Below are positions 23,066 through 33,350 of a stretch of DNA of 42,864 bases, in pieces. The DNA is from Penium margaritaceum. Its lineage: Eukaryota > Streptophyta > Zygnematophyceae > Desmidiales > Peniaceae. The stretch's first letter is position 1. Each line of letters starts with the position of its first letter. Location of the stretch: positions 22,843 to 65,706 of the forward strand of contig SZWC01016243.1 in assembly GCA_023375785.1 (NCBI GenBank), in the 5' to 3' direction. Below the pieces are notes generated by a model, which was not told where the DNA came from, searched no databases, and was given only the letters and a program-made list of their open reading frames with translations. The translations under genes were made by a program, and so were the position numbers.

Positions 23066-24321
23066 TTTGGCCACTGTGCTAACTTGCGCCTCGCTTGCAT
23101 CTGGGGATCCTTGGCTTCTGTGTGGTATCGAGGACCAGCAGGGGTCCAAGTTCTCACCGCGGGGTCGCTTGTGTGCCTTTGTCGGCATCTCCTTGCGGTC
23201 AAAGACATGGCGTTTTTTGGGGTCCTCCTCGTCGTCGCATTATTAAGTCCCGCGATGCGCTCTTCTTTGAGTCCCTCACCTACCATGATCTTACTTCGAT
23301 CACGTCGTTGTCCATCACACACGTTACCACGTGTGAGGTTTCTCGACGGATGGGGAGGTCTGCGCCTGAGAGCACCGCTCTCCAGGCTGATGTGTCCGTT
23401 CGAGTTCCCTCCACTTCTCCGGCTCTTGATGACCCAGCAATCATCGCTGTTAGTCCATAGATCTCTCCAGCACCGCCGGTTTCTACCCTTGTTCCCTCGC
23501 ACCCCACAAGTACCCCTGATTGTGTATGTGTGCGTACTCATGTGACCGTATCTGTGTCTACCGGCAGTCCTGCCTATGTGCGTGGACCTGCCTCAACTGC
23601 TCCTTCTGTCACACTGAGTCCCGTGTCGCCCACACGCGCATCTCCTTGCACTGCATTACCAGCTCCCTTGCCTCAGCCCTCCCCAGCTGTGATTGCGCCC
23701 ATTCTTGAGCCTGAGGTGCGCCCCTCAAGCCCAGGTTACTCCCGTGAGCCTTGCGGTCGTCTTCGACCAGTGGACCCCAGAGCTCAGCGAGTATCTGGTC
23801 TTGCATCCAGATGCTCCGCTTGTAGCATCGCGAGTGGTGATCCTGGCACAAAGGCCCTAGGCCTAAGTTTCCGCACTAAGCATACAGAGGTACATCCAGT
23901 GTGTCCCGTAGGGCACAACCTCTTCACTCGTGAGTTTCACGTCGCTTTTGATGCAACAGCTGATCTTGTGGTTTGCAAACCTAGCATTGAGGCATGCGCT
24001 CTTGCCACGCAGAGCACTCCCTCCATGGCGCCTGATCTGGGCACACTGAGGGAAGCTCTCTCATCACAGGATGCTGACGTTTGGCCTGCTACCTGCGAGG
24101 ATGAGCTTCGCGCCATCCAAGAGCACGGAATTTACGAGCTAGTCCACCTTCCACCTGGGAGGAAGGCTATTCATGTCAGGTGGGTCTTTTGCAAGAAAGT
24201 GAAGCCGGATGGCTCAATGGAATGCCATAAGGCTCGCTTGGTTGTCAAGGGGTTCTCTCAAATTGAGGGCATCGATTACACTGACACCTTTGCCCGTATC
24301 AGCTGGATGACCTCAGCTTGA
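23066..24321 (+). pseudogene. Integrase tail, linker and RT start of unit B
   Basis: After the TAG at 23063 the integrase C-terminal region continues in shifted frames to about 23300. A Ser/Pro/Thr-rich linker follows. The open frame 23530-24321 (263 codons) covers the end of the linker and the start of RT: REALSSQDADVWPATCEDE, YELVHLPPGRKAIHVRWVF, KARLVVKGFSQIEGIDYTDTFA. It ends in TGA at 24319, where C has CGA (SARAMFG block). Confidence 0.8.
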
Positions 24322-25590
24322 GCTCTGTTTGGTGTAGTGGCTCAGTATGACGGGGAACTGCACCGGATGGATGTGAGAAATGTGTTCCTCCATGGCTCTC
24401 TAGATGAGGAGATTTACGTGGCTCGGCTGCCTGGCTCTCAGGACGGTGACAAGGTCTAGCGCTTGCGCAAGTCCTTGTACAGCCTCAAGTAATCTCCTCG
24501 GTGTTGGAACCAAGAGGTCACTAGCACCCTGACTCGTGCGGGATATGTACAGAGCAAGGCAGATCCCTCTCTCTTCATCCGACGGACGCCTGAGCAATTT
24601 ACCGCAATCCTTGTCTATGTCAACGACCTTCTAATCACATCTCCTTCACTGGAGGTCGTGAAGGAGGCCAAGGTTGTCCTCTAGACTGCCTGTAGGATGA
24701 AGGGACCTTGGTCCTGCAGCGGTGTTTCTTGGCATGGAGATCGTGCGAGATTGAGACGTCATACTCTACAGCTGCATCAATCACGATACACACGTGTTGT
24801 GGGGGAGCGCTTCAGCGACCTTCTTGGCGCACTGCCCACGGCTTCCACACCTCTCATGCCTGATGGGCAGGATGCCCTAAAGGTGGACGATCCCAAACAG
24901 TTGGGGGAGACAGTGGATGTGACCCTAATCCTCTGTCTCATCGGATCTCTGATGTACATGGCCATTACCACACATCCTAACATCGCATTTACCGTCAGCC
25001 TCCTTGTCCAGTTTTCACAAGCTCCACATGCTAGAGCCCTTCACGCGGCTGTGTGAGTAGTGCAATATGTGGTCTCCACACCGTACATTGGACTCTGCTT
25101 TCGCCGGCATTGTTTGGTGGTCCTTGACGGCTAAACCGACGGCGACTGGGCCTGGAGCCCAGATGGGGTAGGTTACGTCTTCCTGCTCGATGGGACCGTT
25201 TTTTCCTGGCGTAGCGGGAAGTAGGACTGCATTGCACATAGCTCATCAAAGGCAGAGTACGTTGCTCTTGGTGCAGGGGCTGCTGACGCGATATGGTTGC
25301 AACGCCTGTTTCATCAGCTTCGCCAGTCAGTACCCGCCATTGTGCTTCAATGTGACAACCAGAGTGCTCTTGCCATTCCGAAGAGCTCTTGTGTCTTCCA
25401 TGCTTCCACGAAGCACATTGTGGTTGAGCATCGTTTTGTGCATGATCTGGTGGAGCGACACGTGATCTCCGTCATTTGGGTTGGCACTGACTTTCAGCGT
25501 GCTGACTTCTTGGAAAAGGCACTAGCATGCCAAAAGTTTTTGGTGGCCATTCGTTCTATTGGACTTTGCCCCTTGCCTGAGAGTGATTGA
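24322..25590 (+). pseudogene. RT core and RNase H of unit B
   Basis: RT continues in frame with many stops: TAG near 24458 (Trp position), TAA near 24488 (Gln position) and TAG near 24682 (Gln position). The catalytic motif is YVND at 24616-24627, where A, C and D have YVDD. The first catalytic Asp is therefore Asn, a G-to-A change expected to abolish activity. RNase H is readable to the natural TGA at 25588-25590. The open part 25297-25590 contains LQCDNQSALAIPKSS and KHIVVEHRFVHDLVERH. Confidence 0.82.
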
Positions 25591-25690
25591 GTGTGGGGTG
25601 TGACCGTGTCCCTGTCACATTTGTCGTTGTACTAGTTGTTGTACTTGTCTTAGTACTGTTCGCGTATGGACATGCGTACCATCGGGTCAT

Positions 25691-25702
25691 GGGGGAGAAG
25701 AC
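25691..25702 (+). other. PPT-to-gag fusion point between units B and C
   Basis: The B PPT (CATGGGGGAG, ending 25697) is followed by AAGAC and then the ATG of C gag at 25703. In a normal element an LTR begins right after this PPT. About 640 bp of LTR plus nearly 1 kb of leader are absent. Confidence 0.85.
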
Positions 25703-26720
25703 ATGGACTCGTCTGACAACAAGGGGAAAGGGACAGGTCATCCCTCCTCCTCTTCTTCTGGGGTCCTGAGCCCACGCTCTTAGGACATTGAGGAACTGCG
25801 GAGCCTGCAGGATGAGATGCGTCGCCTACAGCGGGAGCAGACTGATGCCATCCACTCGCTGACTGAGCGTCTACGTACCCAGTCCACGATCCCACGGCAG
25901 GTTTCCGAGGGAGCTGCCGGCATCGCGGTCTCTACACAGCAGTCCGCTCAGGCACCTGTGATGTGCACTAGACCTGACCCACCACATGGATGGCATAGAG
26001 GAGTCCATGCATCGCCCTGGCTATGTCAGCACCTGCGCCCCTGCGCCCCTTGGCGAGGCCGGCACAGGCACCGGCGCCGATCCACGCGGAGGTTGGGATC
26101 TGGCCTTATCCCTGCTGGCCTTAGAGACATAAGCCACTCGTGCTGCACACATTCGTGCCTTCCACTTTCTCCGTCAGGGGCCTGCAGAGCCTGCAGCCGA
26201 TTACTGGCGATGCGCCATGCGCATCTACACGCGCCTTGGAACCTCAGGAGGCACACAGCTGTGGGCGCTCCGTACGATGATGCTCCGAGTTCGCCTTGAG
26301 TACACTGACATCTTCAAACGGTACAGTGACGCTGTCCTCGAGCCCTTTTCAGCCACTCTGCAGCTTCTCCCCTGGGTGCATCAGCTCTTCCTCCAGGTGA
26401 CTTCAACCCGTGAGGCAGTCGTGGCCCATCAGGAGACTTCTCTTGCTGCAGTAATCGTCGCATCACCACCATCTTTCCTACTACAGTCTCCTTCTTCATC
26501 CTCCATCACGTCCTCCTCTTCCTCCTCCTCTTTGGCCCCGCCCACACCCACTCAGACACAGGGTGTTGCAGCAGCGGCTCGGGGTAAGAAGAAGAAAGGC
26601 AAGCGTGGATCAGGTTAGCAGCAGTCACAAAAGCAATCGTCATCCAGTGGTAGCAGTGGACGTTCTGTTCACTGCTACAACTGTGGAGGCACCCATCGCT
26701 ACACCGAGTGCCATCAGCCG
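25703..26720 (+). pseudogene. gag: gag and zinc knuckle of unit C
   Basis: ATG at 25703 opens the frame (MDSSDNKGKG...). A TAG at 25781 is at the same codon (27) as the TAG in B. About 0.35-0.45 kb of the centre is missing compared with B. The frame 26217-26618 matches the C-terminal capsid region (MRIYTRLGTSGGTQLWALRTM ... LLPWVHQLFLQVTSTREA) and ends in TAG at 26616, where B has CAG. A perfect CCHC knuckle follows at 26673-26711 (CYNCGGTHRYTEC), the only intact one of the A/B/C family here. Confidence 0.82.
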
Positions 26721-27334
26721 CTCGACTGGGCGTGGATTACTCATGGGCTCCAGGCTGCACACGCCCTCCATTCCACGTCCAACACGTCATCCTCGCCATC
26801 CTCCAGACGCGTGGCGGCCACGACAACAGCTGTTCCTTCTTCCTAACCGGCGAGTAGTAGTGATCCGGACCCACGCGACCGCACCATCCCTGAGCTTGGA
26901 CACCTTCTGGCACTCCGCTTTCAGAGAGGTGCGAGTGTGTTGCCATCGTCGGGTGGTCCACAGACTGTCTGTCCGTCCGTTCCTGTGGCTCGTGACGACA
27001 CATGTGGGGGAGCACAGTCAACATGTGATGATGATGGGCCTGACTGCACAGATTAGGTTCATGAGTCTCATCTTTGTGCCCTGGGTCGTTCCTCCCCACA
27101 GACGGCATAGCGTCCCTCTGATGCCGAGTGTTCCATTGCCCGTTGTATAGTGACGTCCACAAGTTGTGACTCTCGTGGCACTTGGATCATCGATTCTGGA
27201 ACCACTCATCTCATGACGTGTCATCGTAGTGATTTTGTTGTTCTTGCTCCTGTCACGTCTGTCCGTTCTGTCCGTACAGGCTCTGGTCAGTCCTTGCCAG
27301 TCCATGGTGTTGTGGTTTTATATTTCGACAGTCC
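26721..27334 (+). pseudogene. Protease region of unit C
   Basis: The linker after the knuckle is frameshifted relative to B. The frame 27150-27398 holds WIIDSGTTHLMTCHRSDF with the DSG triad at 27192-27200. Ala-to-Thr and His-to-Leu changes next to the triad make activity doubtful. Confidence 0.75.
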
Positions 27335-28093
27335 ATGGTGTTGTTGTTTGTGCCTGATCTTGAGCTCAGCCTACTTTTTGTGTGTGCCTGCACACTGATG
27401 GGTCTCTCTGTGGAGCATACCACAGACTCAATGATTGTGGCTGCTACTGACACTCGTAGCGTTGTCCTTCATGCCTCAGTCATAGATTATCTATATCGTG
27501 TCTCTTGGACCTCCTCCCCTTCCTCTCCTTCCTCCTCCGGTTGGGTCTTTGTCACCGGTGTTCTGTCTCTGGAACACCAGCGGTTGCTTCATCGTCATCT
27601 GTGTCACGTGGGCTCTGATACTGTGTCGAAGCTCATTCGGACACAGCCAGCTCTCGGCCTTGACGCGGCTTCTTTCGAGAAGCCACCCAAGACTGACTGT
27701 CTCTTTTTTGCTCAGGGGAAGATGCACCGATGTACCTACCCTGACTTTCGTTCCCGAGCGCTTCGGCCTCTCGAGCTAGTTCACTCATACCTTCTCGGTC
27801 CTCTTCCGGTCGATTCCCTATATGATCAGGGCCGGTATGTTCTGACTCTGACTGATGACTTTACCCAGATGCGGTTGGTCTATAGCCTGCGTCAGAAGAG
27901 CGACGCTGCTCTTGCAGTTCGACTCTGGCTAGTGATGGCTGAGCGTCAGTCACGTTACACGCTACATACTTTCTTCTCGGATCGCGGTGGTGAGTTCCTT
28001 GGCGAGATGGAAGGATTCTTTGCTGAGCACGGGATTTTTCAACAGGTCTCCGCTCCTACTACCCCTGAGCAGAATGGTGTTTCCAAGCGCTAG
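27335..28093 (+). pseudogene. Integrase of unit C, catalytically dead
   Basis: Open frame of 252 codons aligned with B integrase. Key residues are lost. The zinc-binding CX2C is CLFF, the first catalytic Asp is Tyr (LVHSYLLG) and the catalytic Glu is Lys (NGVSKR). Only the second Asp (FSDRGGEF) is kept, in a perfect motif. The frame ends at TAG where B has the Trp of RWNRT, and continues beyond the stop at 28103-28288. Confidence 0.85.
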
Positions 28094-29600
28094 AACCGCA
28101 CCATGGAGGGTGAGATTCGTGCTATGCATTTTGGGTGCGGTCTCCCTGAGTCCTTTGTCTTTGAGGGTTTTGCCTACATGACTTGGGCCTGGAACCGCCT
28201 CCCGCACGGTCCGCTTTTGGACCATATTACACCGTATGAGCTCTGGCTTGGACACCGTGCTAACCTTCGTCTTGCTCGCGTCTGTTGATCCCTGGCCTCC
28301 GTGTGGTACACCCAGGACCATCAGGGGTCCAAGGTCTCACCTCAAGGCCGCTTGTGTGCCTTCGTAGGCATTTCTCCGCGGTCGAAGGCCTGGCGCTTCT
28401 GGGACCCTACTTGTTATCCCGTCATTGAGTCACGCGACGCGCTTTTTTTTCAAGTCTCTCACCTACCGTGACCTGACTTCGATCACGGAACTCTATACCA
28501 CACATGTTCCTACCTGTGAGGGTTCTTGGTGGATGGGAGAGACTTCTACGCCAGCGAGTACCTCTCACCAGGCTCATGTGTCCATTTGAGCCCCCTTCAC
28601 CACTCCGTCTCCGGCCCTTGATGACCTAGCGATCATTGCCGTCAGTCCAGAAACCTCGCCCGTACAGCCTGTTTCACGCCCCACAGGTGCGCCTCCTTCT
28701 GTTCTGGCGCCTAATTGTGTGCCAGTACCTGCGTCTGCTGGCACTCCTGTTCCTATGTCTGGTTCTGTCTCGCCTACTCCCGTACCTGCGTCTGCTGGCA
28801 CTCCTTCCTCTATGTCAAGTCCAGTCTTGCCTGATCCTGTTATCACACCCAGCCCCGTGTCCCCCACACACGCATCTCCTCGCACGGCATCACCGGCTGC
28901 CTTGCCTCAGTCCCCACCAACTGTGGTCGTGCCTGTCCCTGAGCCTGAGGTCCGCCCCTAGAGCTTGAGTTACTCCGATGAGCTCAGTGGCCGTCTTCAA
29001 CCACTAGATTCTGGAGCTCACTGAGCGTCGGGCCCCGCACCCAGGCGCCCCTCTCGTAGCATCATGAGTGGTGACCCTGGCACAAAGGCCCTAGGCCTAA
29101 GTGTCCACACTGACCTCACAGAGGTACATCCAGCCTGTCCCGTAGGGCACGATCTCATCACTCGCGAGTTCCATATCACTTGTGATGTAGCAGCTAATCT
29201 TGTGGTCGACAGGCCTAGCACCGAGGCATGTGCCCTTGCCACGTAGAGCTCTCCCTCTATGGCGCCTGACCCGGGCACCCTGAGGGAAGCTCTCTCATCA
29301 CAGGATGCTGACGCTTTGCTCGCTCCATGCGAGGATGAGCTTCGCGCTATCCTAGAGCATAGAGTCTACGAGCTTGTCGACCTTCCGCCTGGGAGGAAGG
29401 CTATTTAGGTCAAGTGGGTCTTTCATAAGAAAGTGAAGCCGGAAGGCTCAGTGGAACGCTACAAGGCCCGCTTGGTCGTCAAGGGGTACTCTCAGATTGA
29501 GGGCATCGATTACAGTGACACTTTTGCCCCTGTCGGCCACATGACCTCAGCTCGAGCTATGTTTGGGATAGTGGCTCAGCATGACTGGGAACTGCACTAG
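28094..29600 (+). pseudogene. Integrase end, linker and RT start of unit C
   Basis: The integrase C-terminal segment (CGLPESFVFEGFAYMTWAWNRLPHG) is followed by a Pro/Ser/Thr-rich linker that includes a short tandem duplication (PVPASAGTP, 28719-28810). The RT start is readable from about 29250. In-frame TAG codons replace Gln at about 29245 (ATQSS), 29407 (AIQVKW) and 29598 (LHQMDV). Confidence 0.78.
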
Positions 29601-30014
29601 ATGGACGTGAACAATGCATTCCTCCATGGCCATCTGGATGAGGAGATTTACGTGGCTCAGCCACCAGGTTTTGAGGACTGTGATAAGGTCTGGCGCTTGC
29701 GCAAGTTCTTGTACGGCCTCAAGCAGTCTGCGCCGTGTTGGAACCTAGAGATCACCGGCACTTTGACTCGTGCGGGATATGTACAGAGCAAGGCAGATCC
29801 CTATCTCTTCATCTTAACGACACCCGAGCGGTTCACCGCCATCCTGGTCTATGTCGACGACCTTCTGATCGCGTCTCCGTCCCTGGAGGTCGTGAATGAG
29901 GCCAAGCCTGTCCTTCAGACTGCCTACTGGATGAAGGACCACGGTCTTGCATTGCTGATTCTTGGTATGGATATCGTGCGAGATCGCACGATCTCGCACG
30001 ATCGTGCACAATAG
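29601..30014 (+). pseudogene. Reverse transcriptase core of unit C
   Basis: Open frame MDVNNAFLHGHLDEEIYVAQ ... RFTAILVYVDDLLIASP with an intact YVDD at 29850-29861. The frame stays open to 30014, so the RT palm is better preserved than in A or B. It still lacks an upstream open frame because of the TAG just before MDVNN. The end is disturbed by a repeated GATCGCACGATCTCGCACGA-like stretch (29980-30005), which probably causes the frameshift. Confidence 0.83.
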
Positions 30015-30853
30015 GCGTCGGACACTGTTGCTGCATCATGCCCAATACGCACCAGTCGTGGGGGAGCGTTTCAGTGATCTCATTGGTGCAGTGCCCACTG
30101 CTTCCACACCTCTGCCACCCAATGGACAGGATGCCCTAAAGGTGGATGATCCCACATAGCTGGGGGAGACGGTTGATGTGACCTTGTATCTCCGTCTCAT
30201 CGGATCTCTGATGTACCTGGCCACTACAACACGCCCAGACATCGCTTTCACTATCAACCTCCTTGCTCAGTTCTCGCAAGCTCCACATGCCAAAGCCCTT
30301 CATGCGGTTGTACAAGTGGTGCGGTCCGTGGTCTACACGCCTTGGCCTCTGCTTTTTTCGGCAGTGTTCGATGGTCCTTGACGCCTACACTGACAGCGAC
30401 TGGGCCTAGAGCCCAGATGGACATAGCCATACTAGCTACGTGTTCCTACTGGGTGGTACCGCTCTGTCTTGGCATAGCGGGAAGCATGGCTGCATCGCAC
30501 GTAGCTTGTCAGAGGCAGAGTACGTTGCTTTGGGCGCAGGGGCTGCTGAGGCGGTATGGCTCTAGCGCCTGTTTCTTGAGCTTGGTCATTCAGTACCCGC
30601 CATTGTGCTTTGTTGCGACAACCAGAGTGCTCTCGCCATTGCGGAGAACTCCGGTGTCTTTCACGCTCGCACGAAGCACATTGTGGTTGAGCATCACTTT
30701 GTGCGTGATCTGGTGGAGCGACACATGATCTCCGTCATGTGGATTGGCACAGACATGCAGCGTGATGATTTCTTGACGAAGGCACTAGCTCGCGGAAAGT
30801 TCCTGGTGGCCATTCATTCTGTTGGGCTTCGCCCCATGCCTGAGGGTGGTTGA
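30015..30853 (+). pseudogene. RT end and RNase H of unit C
   Basis: Contains KVDDPT, then TAG (Gln position) and LGETVDVTLYLRLIGSLMYLATTTRPDIAF in the 30036-30300 region. RNase H then follows with TAG at Trp (about 30409) and Gln (about 30564) positions. The final open part 30605-30853 (CDNQSALAIAENSGVFHARTKHIVVEHHFVRDLVERH) ends at the natural TGA. Confidence 0.82.
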
Positions 30854-30947
30854 GTGTGGGATGTGTGTCCGTGTCCCATCTGTTTTACATTCACTATAGT
30901 ACTTGTCCCAATGCTGCACGTGTATGGACATGCGTACCATCGGGTCA

Positions 30948-30955
30948 TGGGGGAG
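30948..30955 (+). other. Polypurine tract of BC
   Basis: CATGGGGGAG directly before the 3' LTR, same as in A. Confidence 0.85.
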
Positions 30956-31709
30956 TGTTGTGATTTGTGACGTTCTTGTACAGTCTACAATGACCACTCA
31001 GCCGTGTCCATACTCGTGTAGATCCCGCAGGCGGGCCCTGGTGACAAGAGTGCGAGAACTGGCGGCGGACTACCAGCTTGGGACTGCCCGACTACCGTTC
31101 CAGAGCCCCGGACACTACCGGGACTCCCTGTTGTTGTTTCTGCGACTTGCAGGAGTCTTTTCGACGGACTGGCCATGAGCCCGATTTGCGTATTTTTGCC
31201 TTGTGTGTCCATTGTTTGATGATGGACGCATGCATGTGACCAGTCGCAGCGTCCGTCTTGTGGTCCTGCACGTCTAGGTTCAGACGGCGTAGCATTCTGG
31301 CATGTGTGCGCAGAGTTATGGCCAAAACAGTGGTTTTGGGCCGGTTTTAGGACAGCTCTTGGACCGCCGCATGCGACACCCGCTGTGCGCCGCGGGAGGT
31401 GTTTATGCCATGGACCTGTCATTTGTCATTTCTCTCTGCAAATGCTATTGAATCATTCAGGCACTTTGCCTTGTGTCCCCTTGCCAAACTCTTGCCGTTG
31501 CATGCACGACTTGTGACGGTGGTCACCGTCTGATCAAGCACTGACGCCTGGTCAACGAGAGTGTTGTTAGGAAGCTTCCTTGCATCTTCTCATCTCTTAA
31601 CCAGATACTTGCCGTTGTGTGCACGACTTGTGACAGTCTTCACTGTCTGACCAGGCATTGACACCTGGTCGGCAGCTGTGTCGCTAGGAAGCTTCCACGC
31701 ATCTTCTTA
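30956..31709 (+). repeat. 3' LTR of BC with duplicated tail
   Basis: A-family LTR starting TGTTGTGATTTGTGACG. The normal end CTTCTCA is reached at 31592. A second copy of the last about 117 bp (31593-31709) then follows, ending CTTCTTA. The target copy GGCAT follows the second end, so the duplicated tail belongs to the element. It is strongly diverged from the 5' LTR. Confidence 0.82.
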
Positions 31710-31717
31710 GGCATCCT
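31710..31717. repeat. Overlapping target-site copies of BC and D
   Basis: The eight bases GGCATCCT lie between the ends of BC and D. The unmutated sequence predicted from the outer copies (GGCAC at 18515, ACCCC at 40821) is GGCACCCC, so two C-to-T changes explain it. Confidence 0.65.
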
Positions 31718-32488
31718 AGCTGGAAAACCCAGCTTCCCCCTCAGTCTGCTGCTCTAGAGTCCAAGTCTGGAAGCTCTGGGTTTATTACTCAGAAACGCGC
31801 GCGCTAGAGTTAGCGCCAGATGGCAGCTGAAAACTGAAAGTAACTGGTTAGGAATGAAGAATGAACAACAATGGAAGACCCCTCCAAGTTCTAGCCCCGC
31901 CCCCCCAGCTTTGTAGAGCTTGTTACTCAACTAACCAGCCAATCAGGAAATAGACCTATTCTCTGGCAGGCAGGTTTTCTCGGTGAGCCCTACCAGACAG
32001 CCAACAGCCCAAAACCCGGACGTCGTCCGTTTTGCCTGAAAACTAGACCATACCATAGTACCGACGCTGGGAACGCAGTCATGCGGTCAGAAACTGCTAG
32101 AAAAAAAGTAGCAAGGAAATATGGCTGCCGGAACCCAGGCAGTGCCTACGATGGTCCATGATGCCGAACATGGCCATTCAGCATGCGACAAGGACCCTAG
32201 GCAGAGCATGACGATGCAGACACGATGGGATGCGCTGGACGCATGCAGACAGCAACTGCGGTGACAGTGACTGCCGGCAGCACGACCACCGAGGAGGCCT
32301 GCCGATGGAGCCGACCACGTCGCCGGAGAGAGGAGGCTCCAACGAACTGTGAGTAGAACTCAGCGTGTGTCGGCTCCACCAGACGACACTCCATCAGCGT
32401 CGAGTCTCGCCGTCAGCCATCTACACGCTGATGTACACAAGTCGGGAGGACACAACAGAGCGCAATGAGAGATGCGCATAAACCAACA
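31718..32488 (-). repeat. 3' LTR of element D
   Basis: Near-identical blocks are shared with 39982-40820 (for example the AACTGAAAGTAACTGGTTAG region). It lacks about 70 bp near its plus-strand left end. The minus-strand start is TGTTGGTTTATGCG. Confidence 0.9.
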
Positions 32489-32495
32489 CTCCCCC
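32489..32495 (-). other. Polypurine tract of element D
   Basis: The minus strand reads CATGGGGGAG directly before the LTR start, identical to A and BC. Confidence 0.82.
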
Positions 32496-32595
32496 ATGAC
32501 TCACAGGCGTAGTCCACATGGGCGGGCAGAGACACGATCAACATCCAGACCCCCACAGGGCACATAGAGACGCAGGCAGAGACAAAGAGGACAAC

Positions 32596-33350
32596 TCACT
32601 GACGCACGCCGACTGAACTCACAGCCTTCTTGAACGAGTCCCGCTTCACGAAGTCAGGAAGTCAGGCAGCTGCTGTGCTGTCTCAACCCACACGATGTTG
32701 ATACTGCCGGCATGCAACAACAAACGCACATAGTGATACTCAACATTGATGTGCTTTGTGCGTGTGTGATGCACACCGTCATTGTCGGCGATGGCCATGG
32801 CACTCTCATTGTCACAATGCAAGGTGATGGATGCGACAGACTGACGCAACTCGGAAAACAGACGACGCAACCACACACTCTCACACGTGCCTGAGCCAAG
32901 CGCCACGTACTCAGCCTCAGCANCATGCAACAACAAACGCACATAGTGATACTCAACATTGATGTGCTTTGTGCGTGTGTGATGCACACCGTCATTGTCG
33001 GCGATGGCCATGGCACTCTCATTGTCACAATGCAAGGTGATGGATGCGACAGACTGACGCAACTCGGAAAACAGACGACGCAACCACACACTCTCACACG
33101 TGCCTGAGCCAAGCGCCACGTACTCAGCCTCAGCAGTGATGCGTGCAATGCATCCCTACTTGCCACTGCGCCAGGATACAGTTGTGCCGCCGATCAGAAA
33201 GATCCAACCCGTGCGACTCTTACCGTCTGGACTGCCGGCCCAGTCACTGTCAGTGTAGCCCACTGCGACGATGTACAGCTCGCGCCGGAACATGAGACCT
33301 CGCCGAGGTGTCGAGACGACATAGCGTAGCACTTGGATCAAGGCCTCGAA
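32596..33350 (-). pseudogene. RNase H of element D
   Basis: The minus-strand frame at 33156-33341 has YTDSDWAGSPDGKSRTGWIF. The frame 32646-33119 has AEAEYVALGSGTCESVWLRRLF, TLHCDNESAMAIADN and TKHINVEYHYVR. The second part is present twice because of the duplication at 32711-33135. Near the end, PDFLTS runs into a stop. A shifted frame continues as FVKRDSF to a TGA at 32596-32598, which is probably the original pol stop. Confidence 0.82.
32711..33135. repeat. Exact 212-bp duplication around a single N
   Basis: 32711-32922 and 32924-33135 are identical, separated only by an N at 32923. In such a decayed element a perfect repeat is out of place. An artificial join of overlapping contig ends is the simplest explanation. 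Confidence 0.9.

Larger units (their letters stand above)
18520..31709 (+). mobile_element. Composite copia element BC
   Basis: A roughly 13.2-kb insertion bounded by A-family LTRs and GGCAC/GGCAT. It holds two successive gag-pol regions. B (20114-25590) ends at its PPT (25691-25697). Five bases later the gag ATG of C (25703) begins, with no LTR, PBS or leader between them. C ends at 30853, followed by a PPT and 3' LTR. B and C are clearly homologous but differ throughout, so this is not a recent tandem copy. A likely history is LTR-LTR recombination giving LTR-B-LTR-C-LTR, followed by loss of the central LTR and leader. Both units are dead. Confidence 0.85.

Noticed and set aside
11503-31592. 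Elements A and BC as one tandem array sharing an LTR
   Set aside because: A has its own perfect GTCTC duplication, and the left half of E separates it from BC.
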